A stretch of 64,000 nt of DNA from Acidobacteriota bacterium (lineage in GTDB: Bacteria; Acidobacteriota; Vicinamibacteria; Marinacidobacterales; Marinacidobacteraceae), in contig JAJEIY010000049.1 of NCBI GenBank assembly GCA_022828085.1, positions 62,001 through 126,000 of the forward strand. Reading direction: 5' to 3'. Made by a program: the position numbers and the translations under genes. Below, in pieces: positions 21,495-28,460 of this stretch (the stretch's first letter is position 1; each line of letters begins with the position of its first letter). The notes under the pieces were generated by a model that was not told where the DNA came from, did not search any database, and worked only from the letters and a program-made list of their open reading frames with translations.

Positions 21495-22376
21495 TCAGTG
21501 GCGGGCGAGGACGGTCGCCACCCCCTCGTGGATGAGGCGGGCGGCGAGGATCAGCGTGCGGTTGTCGCGGTCGTCCGGACAGGCTTCCACGACGTCCATC
21601 CCCACGAGCCGTCGTCCGGTGGCTCCGATCTCCTTCACGAGTTCGAGCCCGGCGCGGCCGGAGAGGCCCGCCGGCACCGGATGGGCCACCGCCGGGGCGA
21701 AGGCCGGGTCGAACCCGTCCATGTCCACGGTGAGATAGACCGCAGCGGCGTCGGGGAGGTGTGACAGGAAAGCCGGGCACGTCTCCGCTTCCCACGCCGG
21801 AATCTGCGTCACGCGCCCGCCCGCCGCCTCCCGGACTCCGCGCTGCACCGCGGTTTCGGTGCGGATCCCGATCTGGGTGATGGTCGCCACGTGCGGCATC
21901 TCGAGCAGACGCGCCGCGACGCAGGCGTGTGAGTCCCGGTTGCCCTCGAAGTCGGGGTACATGTCCGGATGGGCGTCCCACTGCACCACGTGGACGGGGC
22001 CCCGGCCGGCAAAGGCGGCCACCAGGGCGGGGGTGATCGCGTGGTCGCCGCCCAGGATGAAGGGCGTCCGGCCGCGCACTAGCTCCGCCTCGACGGCGGC
22101 GGAATAGCGGGTGGCGCTGTCCCGGAAGCCGCCCGCCTCCGGGCTCAGGTCGCCGAGATCGGCGACCCCGCCGGCGCAGTCCACGCCCGTCTCCGAGACC
22201 GTGTTGTAGCAGGCGCCGTCGTAGGCCGTGCGGATGGCGGGCGGCGCTTCGGCGCACCGGTCGCGGTAGGTGGACTGGGTGGCGTCCATGACGCCGAGCA
22301 GCGAGGCGGGGGCCCGCTCGGCGTCCGCCCGGGACGCGAGCAGTCCCCCGAAGGGGATTCCGGCGGGTTCGTGCAC
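21495..22376 (-). CDS. agmatinase/arginase-family ureohydrolase
   Basis: 293 residues if the GTG at 22376 is used. An ATG at 22433 would add 19 residues encoded partly inside the MITE-like element's terminal repeat. The binuclear manganese motifs are all present: L-G-G-D-H-A, Q-W-D-A-H-P-D and D-M-D-G-F-D-P, with a late Glu in M-D-V-V-E. The family hydrolyses guanidino compounds such as agmatine, arginine, guanidinobutyrate or formimidoylglutamate to release urea or formamide. The substrate is not decided by these motifs. A second guanidine-related enzyme (DDAH-like) lies at 26784, but the two are not in one operon. Confidence 0.85.
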   Translation of the reverse strand: MHEPAGIPFGGLLASRADAERAPASLLGVMDATQSTYRDRCAEAPPAIRTAYDGACYNTVSETGVDCAGGVADLGDLSPEAGGFRDSATRYSAAVEAELVRGRTPFILGGDHAITPALVAAFAGRGPVHVVQWDAHPDMYPDFEGNRDSHACVAARLLEMPHVATITQIGIRTETAVQRGVREAAGGRVTQIPAWEAETCPAFLSHLPDAAAVYLTVDMDGFDPAFAPAVAHPVPAGLSGRAGLELVKEIGATGRRLVGMDVVEACPDDRDNRTLILAARLIHEGVATVLARH

Positions 22377-22402
22377 GCCGGTATGTTCGCAGCGGATGCC
22401 AA

Positions 22403-22773
22403 CCAGTGCGGTGTCCCGCAAATCGCACGGCATTCGAACGGCGATGCATCCCGGCTGCACCGCGCCCCTTCGCGGCCCTCATCGTTCCGTTTCGGTCGGA
22501 ATACACCCGGTATTCCTCCTTGAACAGCCTGTAGTGAAACTCGCGCGGCATCCGAACGGCGATGCATCCCGTCTGAACCGCGCCGCTTCGCGGCCCTCAT
22601 CGTTCCGTTTCGGTCGGAATACACCCGGTATTCCTCCCTCACGCGCCTTGTCAGCCGGGCGCGTCGCCGTTCTCGGTGCTCACGCCAGTTCCACCACAGG
22701 CTGTTACGCGCCTTGTCGGCCGGGCGCCTCGCCGTTCTCGGTGACTCGCGCGATTTGCCGGACACCACACTAG
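22403..22773. mobile_element. MITE-like element with 28-bp terminal inverted repeats
   Basis: The left end (from 22403, CCAGTGCGGTGTCCCGCAAA) and the reverse complement of the right end (from 22773, CTAGTGTGGTGTCCGGCAAA) match at 23 of 28 positions. Inside are two direct copies of a roughly 92-bp block (about 22429-22520 and 22547-22638, 118-bp period), each with a GGAATAC/GTATTCC hairpin, and two copies of a block starting CGCGCCTTGTC at 22642 and 22707. No transposase is encoded. TA at the right end (22772) suggests an IS630/mariner-like TA target, but the left flank is CC, so the target duplication is not proven. The element occupies the whole promoter region of two divergent genes. Confidence 0.75.
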
Positions 22774-22783
22774 AGTCCCCGCG

Positions 22784-24280
22784 ATGGCATCTCCCCCGCG
22801 TCCCGCCGTGTCCGTGATGCTCACCCGGGGCGAGGAAGTGCTCCTCGTGCGGCGCTCGCCGCGGCTCCGGGCCTTCGCGAATCTGTGGGCCTTCCCCGGC
22901 GGGACGGTGTCGGCGGAGGACGCGGAGATCCCCGTGAGCGGCGCCCCGGATCCGGAAACCGCGGCGCGCGTCGCGGCCGGGGTGCGCGAGGTCTTCGAGG
23001 AGACCGGGGTCTTCCTCGGCACGGCGGGACGGAGTGTCGCCACGACCGAACGGGACGACCTGCGCCGGCGGCTGCTCGCCGGCCGGATCGGACTCCGGGC
23101 GGTCCTGGCCTCGTTCGAAGCGGGGATCGATGCGGCGCGCTTCGTCGAGGTCGAAGAGCTCACGACCCCCGAATCGGCGCCGTATCGCTTCGACACGCGC
23201 TTCTACCGCCTGGCGTTGCCCGACGGCGCCGAACCGTCGGTCTGGCCGGGTGAGATCGTGGACCAGGCGATGCTCAGCCCGAAGACGGCGCTCGCCCGCT
23301 GGCGCGGCGGGGACATGGCGCTCGCCCCGCCCATCATCGGACTCCTCGAGCGCTGGTCTCCCGACGACGGGGTCTTTCGCGCCCGCAACCGCGAAGAGGG
23401 GCGGCTGCGGCCGGCGGTTCGCTATTCCCCCGGTATCGCGGTCATTCCCTGCCGGACGCGGACCCTGCCGCCGGCGACACACACGAACGCGGTGCTGATC
23501 GGCACCTCGCGCCGTTACCTGGTGGATCCCGCGGCCGAAGCGCCGGCCGAGCGGGAGATGCTGTTCGGGATGGTGGACCGGCTGCTTGGCCCCGGCGACA
23601 GGCTGGCCGGGATTCTCGTCACCCATCACCACCCCGACCACATCGGCTCGGTGGGCGCGGCCTCGTCGCGCTACGGAGTCCCGGTGGGTGCGCACCCGGA
23701 GACGTTCGCCCGGATCCCGCCGGCGCCCGGCGGGATGCGACCCCTCGCGGAGGGGGACACGCTGGACCTGGGGGAGGCGCCCGACGGATCGCCCGGCTGG
23801 ACGCTCGCGGTCCGGTTCGTGCCGGGCCACGCGCCGGGCCACCTCGCCTTCGTCGAGAGCCGCTACGGGGCGATGGTGGTGGGGGACATGGTGTCCTCGC
23901 TGTCTTCGATCATCATCGCGCCGGAAGACGGGGACCTCGGGCGGTACATGGAGTCCCTGCGGCGGCTCGCGGCCGAGTGCCGGGGGATCGTCTATCCGGG
24001 TCACGGCGTGCCCGTGGTCGCGGGCGGCGACCTGCTCCGGGCCCAGGTGCGGCACCGGGAGGCCCGGGAAACGAGCCTGCTGGAAGCTCTCGGCACCGAG
24101 CCCGCGCCGCTCGAGGCCATCGGGCTCCGCGTCTATCCGACGAGCGAAGTCCCGCGCCGGGGGCCGGTGCGCCGGTTGGCGGAGGTGGCGCTGACCTCGG
24201 GTCTGCTGAAGCTGGAGCGCGAGGGCCGGGCGTCCGCCGAGGCGGGAAAGTGGTTCCGCCGGACCGGCGCCACCGCGTGA
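22784..24280 (+). CDS. Nudix hydrolase / metallo-beta-lactamase fold fusion protein
   Basis: 498 residues from an ATG 11 bases beyond the MITE-like element. Residues about 5-190 form a Nudix domain: G-G at 39-40 and R-E-V-F-E-E-T-G at 68-75, with an insertion between the two halves of the Nudix box. Residues about 215-490 are a metallo-beta-lactamase fold of the LACTB2 type with H281-H282-H283-P-D-H286, G-H-A-P-G-H, a metal Asp in V-G-D-M-V and Y-P-G-H-G, ending in a winged-helix-like tail. Nudix enzymes split nucleoside diphosphate derivatives (some act on CoA); LACTB2-like proteins act on RNA or thioesters. The joint substrate is unknown. Confidence 0.88.
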   Translation: MASPPRPAVSVMLTRGEEVLLVRRSPRLRAFANLWAFPGGTVSAEDAEIPVSGAPDPETAARVAAGVREVFEETGVFLGTAGRSVATTERDDLRRRLLAGRIGLRAVLASFEAGIDAARFVEVEELTTPESAPYRFDTRFYRLALPDGAEPSVWPGEIVDQAMLSPKTALARWRGGDMALAPPIIGLLERWSPDDGVFRARNREEGRLRPAVRYSPGIAVIPCRTRTLPPATHTNAVLIGTSRRYLVDPAAEAPAEREMLFGMVDRLLGPGDRLAGILVTHHHPDHIGSVGAASSRYGVPVGAHPETFARIPPAPGGMRPLAEGDTLDLGEAPDGSPGWTLAVRFVPGHAPGHLAFVESRYGAMVVGDMVSSLSSIIIAPEDGDLGRYMESLRRLAAECRGIVYPGHGVPVVAGGDLLRAQVRHREARETSLLEALGTEPAPLEAIGLRVYPTSEVPRRGPVRRLAEVALTSGLLKLEREGRASAEAGKWFRRTGATA

Positions 24281-24319
24281 GGCCCACCGCTACCGGCTGA
24301 CCGGCGGGCGCGCCGCCGG

Positions 24320-25633
24320 CTATTCGGCGGTGCCGGCGGGGACGGTGTTCCCGGCCACCACGACCCGGTCGATGGACCGGAGGTTCGCGATGTCCTCGAG
24401 CGGGTTCTCGTTCAGCACGATGAAGTCGGCCCAGTTGCCGGCAGTGAGGGTCCCGACGCCGTCGAGGGCGAGGCAGGCCGCCGCGTCTCCCGTCGCCGAC
24501 ATCAGGATCTGCTCGGCGGTGAGGCCGGCCTCGGCCATCTCTCCCGCCTCGATGTGCTCGAAATAGCCCTGGAAACGGCCCGGCGGCCCGGTGTCGGTGC
24601 CGAACGCGATCGTGACCCCGGCGTCGGCCACCGCCTTCGTGTTCGCCATCGCGATGGGGTAGTGCTCGCGGTATCCCTGCGCCGAGCTGCTGTTCGCCAC
24701 CCGCTCCATGCGCTCGGGATCCTTGAGCTGTTCGAGCACGGCGGGATCGGCGTCCTTCAGGAAGAACGGGTCGTCGAAGAACTCCGGCACCTCTGAATAG
24801 ACGTAGGTGGAGATCTCCCGCACCAGGGTCGGGACGTAGCAGACGTCCTTCTCCTTCATCAGCTCGAGGAACTCCTCGTCCACCGGCTGGTCCCGCACGC
24901 TGTGGGCGATGAGGCCGGATCCCAGGCGCAGCACCTCCTTGGCGTCGTCGAGATAGAAGATGTGGGTCGTGACCATCTTTCCGGCTTCCCGGCCGAGTTC
25001 CATCACCTTCTCGATGGTCTCGGAGGAGACGCGCTCGTTCGCGCCGAGGTTGGTGTCCACCCGCATCTTCAGGAAGTCGGCGGGCAGCGCGAGGCTCCGG
25101 GCCACCGATTCCGCGGCCTCCTCGGGGGTGCCGCTCGAGATGACCTCGCCGGCGATCCAGATCCGGGCGCGGTCGAGGCTGTCGTCCTGCTCGTCGCGCA
25201 ACCGGGCCGCCTCGGGGCCGTCGCCGCCCAGCGAGGCGACACTCGTGACCCCGTAGCGGGCGTAGAGGCCGAGCTGGCGGATCAGGTTCTCCCGGCTGTA
25301 GTGACCGGTCTCGAGGCCCATGACGTCGCTCGCGTGGGCGTGGGCGTTGATGAATCCGGGAACGACCGTCTTGCCGGCGAGGTCTTCCACCGCGGCGCCG
25401 GGCGGGACTTCCACCTCGTCGGCCGACCCCACGGCGGTGATGCGTCCGTGGTCCACGACCATCACCGCGTTCTCGACCGCCGCGCCTCCCGTGCCGTCCC
25501 AGAGGGTGGCGCCAGTGAACGCGGTCACCCCGGGCAGCGGCGGGGGCTCGGAGGGGCAGGCGGCGAGGGCGATCAGCGCGCCGATCGCAAGCGGAACGAT
25601 GAGGAAACGCCTTTGCTGGGAACGGATGGTCAT
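24320..25633 (-). CDS. exported amidohydrolase-family lipoprotein
   Basis: 437 residues from the ATG at 25633, chosen because it opens a lipoprotein signal (I-G-A-L-I-A-L-A-A-C). The upstream extension to 25708 has no signal character. Metal ligands of the amidohydrolase superfamily are seen: H-A-H near residue 95, a candidate carboxylated Lys in F-L-K-M-R, His in T-T-H-I-F and A-H-S-V, and Asp in F-G-T-D-T-G. The first strand and the late G-T-L-T-A-G-N-W-A-D-F-I-V-L are typical imidazolonepropionase/prolidase-like elements. A periplasmic hydrolase of cyclic amides or dipeptides is likely; the substrate is not known. Confidence 0.87.
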   Translation of the reverse strand: MTIRSQQRRFLIVPLAIGALIALAACPSEPPPLPGVTAFTGATLWDGTGGAAVENAVMVVDHGRITAVGSADEVEVPPGAAVEDLAGKTVVPGFINAHAHASDVMGLETGHYSRENLIRQLGLYARYGVTSVASLGGDGPEAARLRDEQDDSLDRARIWIAGEVISSGTPEEAAESVARSLALPADFLKMRVDTNLGANERVSSETIEKVMELGREAGKMVTTHIFYLDDAKEVLRLGSGLIAHSVRDQPVDEEFLELMKEKDVCYVPTLVREISTYVYSEVPEFFDDPFFLKDADPAVLEQLKDPERMERVANSSSAQGYREHYPIAMANTKAVADAGVTIAFGTDTGPPGRFQGYFEHIEAGEMAEAGLTAEQILMSATGDAAACLALDGVGTLTAGNWADFIVLNENPLEDIANLRSIDRVVVAGNTVPAGTAE

Positions 25634-25697
25634 GAGACGGGCCTCCAGAGCGCCCGAGCATATCCGGGCTGCCGCCGGCCGCGCAGCCGGGGAGGCG

Positions 25698-26111
25698 CTA
25701 CCCGTCAAGCACCTGAGGCGCGACCCGCTCGACCACGAAGCGCGCGGTAGCGCGGGCCTCTTCGGCGTCTTCCCGGCGGTAGAACTCCGACGGAGTCAGG
25801 TCCTCGGCGCCGTAGAACGCAAGTTCCCGGTCCCGCCGCAGGGCACGGGAGGCCGCGGCGAGGCGAGGCAGGTCGGGAATCAACGTTGCTGGAAGGCGGT
25901 CGCGTTCGGCTTCGAGGACACCGGCCACGTCGTGGACTCGCGGGGGGTCCACTCCGGAGGCGCGCAACAGACCCTTGAGCGCCAACTCGACCGTCTCCTG
26001 GGACTCGCGGACGACGTCGGCCCAACTCTCCGCGTCATACAGCGCATCCAGTGCGGCAAGGCGGGCTTTCGCGCGGCGCAGGTGGTCGACGGCGAGGGTC
26101 CGATTGCGCAT
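25698..26111 (-). CDS. HEPN-domain protein, candidate toxin of an MNT/HEPN pair
   Basis: 137 residues. The ATG at 26111 overlaps the stop of the nucleotidyltransferase gene by one base (TGATG), which decides the start. The N-terminal helices and S-Q-E-T-V-E-L-A-L-K-G-L-L-R-A-S-G-V-D-P-P-R-V-H-D match HEPN proteins of the COG2250 type, where the conserved R/H segment (here R58, H60) is linked to RNase activity in HEPN toxins. Encoded directly after an MNT-type protein, it probably forms a toxin-antitoxin or nucleotide-modifying module. Which cellular RNA it would target is unknown. Confidence 0.78.
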   Translation of the reverse strand: MRNRTLAVDHLRRAKARLAALDALYDAESWADVVRESQETVELALKGLLRASGVDPPRVHDVAGVLEAERDRLPATLIPDLPRLAAASRALRRDRELAFYGAEDLTPSEFYRREDAEEARATARFVVERVAPQVLDG

Positions 26112-26680
26112 CAGGGGAGCACCGGCGCTTCGGTCCAATAGGGCTGACCGTGCGCCGTGCGGCGGCGCAGCCGGCCGTCGGCAATCGCCCCACGCACGCG
26201 GGCCAGACAGGTGCCGAGTTCACCGTCGCGGTCGAAGACAATCAGACCGTGGGTTGCGATTTCGGCCCAGAGTCCGCTGACGGTCGGCGCTGCCGGCAGA
26301 TGCACGAAGTGCGGATCCAGCGGCCGCCCGCCCCAGGTGAGGGGCTCCCTGTCCCACGCGCGGTACAGCGAGCGCGAGAGGGAGACGTGGCGGTCCACCA
26401 CGATCAACGCGTCGACGTCGGACCCTGACGCCGCGTTGCCCCGGACCCACGACCCATGCAGGACCAGTCCGACGAGACGGCGTCCCGTCACCGCTGCGGC
26501 CCGGGAGACGAGCGCTGCCGCATCGTCGTGGACGACGCTCCCGGTGAGGAGCCGGCGCAAGCAGTACTCGTTGAGCGACAGCCCGGCGGCCCGGGCTGCG
26601 GACCGAAGCGTGTCGTGCAGATCGGGAGACATGCGAAGCAGGAAACGTCCCGATCTCCGCGTCTCCGGGTGTGATGTCAT
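26111..26680 (-). CDS. RHH/HicB-like domain fused to MNT nucleotidyltransferase (candidate antitoxin)
   Basis: 189 residues from the ATG at 26680. Residues 10-47 (G-R-F-L-L-R-M-S-P-D-L-H-D-T-L ... G-L-S-L-N-E-Y) resemble the ribbon-helix-helix DNA-binding domain of HicB-type antitoxins. Residues about 65-185 contain the nucleotidyltransferase signature G76-S77 ... D88-x-D90. In MntA/HepT systems the nucleotidyltransferase neutralises the HEPN toxin by adding AMP groups. Here the same chain also carries a putative DNA-binding domain, which could autoregulate the operon. The next gene downstream is the HEPN partner. An upstream in-frame start at 26716 is possible but less likely. Confidence 0.78.
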   Translation of the reverse strand: MTSHPETRRSGRFLLRMSPDLHDTLRSAARAAGLSLNEYCLRRLLTGSVVHDDAAALVSRAAAVTGRRLVGLVLHGSWVRGNAASGSDVDALIVVDRHVSLSRSLYRAWDREPLTWGGRPLDPHFVHLPAAPTVSGLWAEIATHGLIVFDRDGELGTCLARVRGAIADGRLRRRTAHGQPYWTEAPVLP

Positions 26681-26737
26681 GTTACGCTCTCGAATGATAT
26701 CAAACAGTTGGCACACGCGCTACTACATCCGCCGTTG

Positions 26738-26762
26738 GTTCAGAACAGTCCATTCTGAACCC
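26738..26762. promoter_or_regulatory. perfect 9-bp inverted repeat, candidate operator
   Basis: GGTTCAGAA, seven spacer bases, then TTCTGAACC, perfect over nine pairs. It lies in the AT-richer gap between the divergent RHH-MNT gene (start 26680) and the DDAH-like gene (start 26784), 22 bases from the latter. It could be bound by the RHH domain encoded next door or by another regulator. No T-run follows, so it is not a convincing terminator. Confidence 0.45.
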
Positions 26763-26783
26763 GGCTGCTAGCGTTCCCGCCTC

Positions 26784-27689
26784 ATGACGACCGCGACGCT
26801 GGCGCCGGCGCCGGCCGGCCTCGGGCCCCCCAACATGTGCGGCAGGCTCGTGCGCGCGCTCCTGATCGGCCCCCGCGCCGTGGGCTGGAACGCGGGCGCG
26901 TCCTGGCGGGAACTCGGGTACCTCCATCCGCCCAGGGAGACGCTCGCGGTCCGGCAGCACGACCGGATCCGGTCGTTGCTGCGCGAACGCGGCGTCGACC
27001 TCGTGGAGCCGGACGAACCTCCACCGGGGCTGAGTCCGGATGCCGTCTACTGCCACGATGCGTCGTTCCCATCGCGGCGGGGCATGATCCTGATGCGGAT
27101 GGGCAAGGAGAACCGGAGCGGGGAACCCGCGGCGCACGCCAGGATCTACGAAGGGCAGGGGATCCCGGTGATCGGCGCCGTCGAGGCGCCGGGGCTCGCC
27201 GAGGGTGGCGACCTGGTCTGGCTTGACGAGCACACCCTGCTGGCGGGCGAGGGGTACCGCACGAATGCCGCGGGGATCGCGCAACTGGGCGGGATGCTGG
27301 CGGAGGACGGCGTGGAGGTGATCGCCGTGCCCCTGCCGTTCGGCGACGGGCCGCACTGCTGCCTCCACCTGATGTCGCTGATCAGCGTGCTCGACCACCG
27401 CACGATGGTGGCCGATCTGCGGTTCCTCGGGGTGCCGACCTTCGAGATGCTGAAGGCGCGCGGGTGGGAGTTCGTCCCCATTGTCGAAGACGAGCGGTCG
27501 ACGATGGCGGCGAACGTGCTGGCCCTCGGAGGCCGGACCCTGCTGGCCATCGCCGCCAACCGCGGGACGAACGCCCGGCTGCGGGACGCCGGTTTCGAGG
27601 TGCTGACCTACGAGGGCAGCGAGATCAGCCAGAACGGCTCGGGCGGGCCCACCTGCCTGACCCGGCCGCTGGTCCGGGCAGCAGAATGA
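26784..27689 (+). CDS. dimethylarginine dimethylaminohydrolase/arginine deiminase-like protein
   Basis: 301 residues. The guanidino-group modifying fold is indicated by C-H-D-A-S-F near residue 93, the internal E-G-G-D pair (L-A-E-G-G-D-L-V-W, residues about 137-145), the catalytic His in C-C-L-H-L-M-S and the nucleophile Cys in G-P-T-C-L-T-R-P-L at the C-terminus. The family hydrolyses methylated arginine or arginine to citrulline. The exact substrate is not clear. The start is an ATG 22 bases after a palindrome. It overlaps the next small gene by 4 bases. Confidence 0.85.
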   Translation: MTTATLAPAPAGLGPPNMCGRLVRALLIGPRAVGWNAGASWRELGYLHPPRETLAVRQHDRIRSLLRERGVDLVEPDEPPPGLSPDAVYCHDASFPSRRGMILMRMGKENRSGEPAAHARIYEGQGIPVIGAVEAPGLAEGGDLVWLDEHTLLAGEGYRTNAAGIAQLGGMLAEDGVEVIAVPLPFGDGPHCCLHLMSLISVLDHRTMVADLRFLGVPTFEMLKARGWEFVPIVEDERSTMAANVLALGGRTLLAIAANRGTNARLRDAGFEVLTYEGSEISQNGSGGPTCLTRPLVRAAE

Positions 27690-27961
27690 ACCCCCGGATC
27701 CGGCGGATCGGCTGGCTCGTCTTCGGGCTCTTCGGCCTGCTGGTCGTCTTCCTGATGTATTCGACCCTCACCATGGGCGAGGCGCGGTGCGAAGTCACCA
27801 TGGAGATGGAGGGGCGTCAGGCCACGGTGACGGCCCAGGGCGCCACCGAGGCCGACGCGATCCGCGCCGCGATCACCGGGGCCTGCGCCCGGATTGCCGA
27901 CGGCCGGACGGCGAACATTCTCTGTCTCGATACGCCGCCCCGCGCGGTCCGCTGCGACTAG
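27686..27961 (+). CDS. small single-span membrane protein
   Basis: 91 residues from an ATG that overlaps the previous stop (ATGA). One N-terminal membrane helix (I-G-W-L-V-F-G-L-F-G-L-L-V-V-F-L-M-Y) is followed by an exported domain of about 60 residues with four cysteines (C-E-V at about 34, C-A-R, I-L-C-L, V-R-C-D), possibly two disulfides. No family name is assigned. Its 3' end overlaps the tail of a minus-strand nuclease-like reading frame by 89 bases. Confidence 0.7.
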   Translation: MNPRIRRIGWLVFGLFGLLVVFLMYSTLTMGEARCEVTMEMEGRQATVTAQGATEADAIRAAITGACARIADGRTANILCLDTPPRAVRCD

Positions 27962-28460
27962 GCGGCCCCGGCGCCAACTCTTCGAGCGCGCCGCCGGCCC
28001 GAACCACGAACGCCCGTACCGGGCGGCCCAGGAGGATGCGGGCCGCGTGGCGGTAACGGCGGGCTCGTCGCTTCGCCGTCTCGCTGTCGCTGTCCTGCAC
28101 CGCGATCACCCGAGGGGCGCCCGTCCCGGTCGGCAGGAACAGAGTCGGGATCAAGACCACGCGGGCGCTGCCGTCGCGCCGGCGCAGGCCGACTCGAGCG
28201 TTGGCGTGCAATGCCCCCTCGAGGCGTCCCCCGGGTCTCCGCTCCCCGAGCACCGTGACGGCAAGTTGCAGCGCCTCGGCGGCGACCGCGCGGCGGGCGG
28301 CGGCCGAAGGAACGAGTCGCTCGTCCGCGAGGCGAACCGCGGCGGCCAGGTCCGGTCGTTCTTCGCGGCGGCACGCCCGGTGAATGATCCGATGGGCGAG
28401 CAGGCGCGTGGCGGTCGCCGCCCGGCCGCGGGACGCTGCGGCGCGTCGATCGGCCGTCAC
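27873..28460 (-). CDS. degenerate PD-(D/E)XK nuclease-like fragment, downstream of addA
   Basis: 195 codons, starting in the addA stop (ATGA overlap). The pattern resembles the C-terminal nuclease domain of AddA: L-A-H-R-I-I-H-R near residue 21 (normally L-V-H-x-L-L), and A-P-R-V-I-A-V-Q-D-S-D-S-E-T-A-K ... Y-R-H-A-A-R-I-L-L-G-R-P-V-R-A-F-V-V (normally I-D-Y-K-T ... Y-A-R-A-L). The D/E-x-K catalytic residues are replaced (V-Q-D-S), so it is probably inactive. It may be a detached, decayed nuclease domain or a structural subunit. The last about 30 codons overlap an opposite-strand gene and may not be conserved. Confidence 0.55.
   Translation of the reverse strand: MTADRRAAASRGRAATATRLLAHRIIHRACRREERPDLAAAVRLADERLVPSAAARRAVAAEALQLAVTVLGERRPGGRLEGALHANARVGLRRRDGSARVVLIPTLFLPTGTGAPRVIAVQDSDSETAKRRARRYRHAARILLGRPVRAFVVRAGGALEELAPGPPSRSGPRGAAYRDRECSPSGRRQSGRRPR

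Noticed and set aside
21160..21738. Protein with a 32-residue repeat encoded by the tandem array
   Set aside because: The frame runs on antisense through the agmatinase gene, more than one plus frame is open, and there is no plausible ribosome binding site. Non-coding repeat is more likely.
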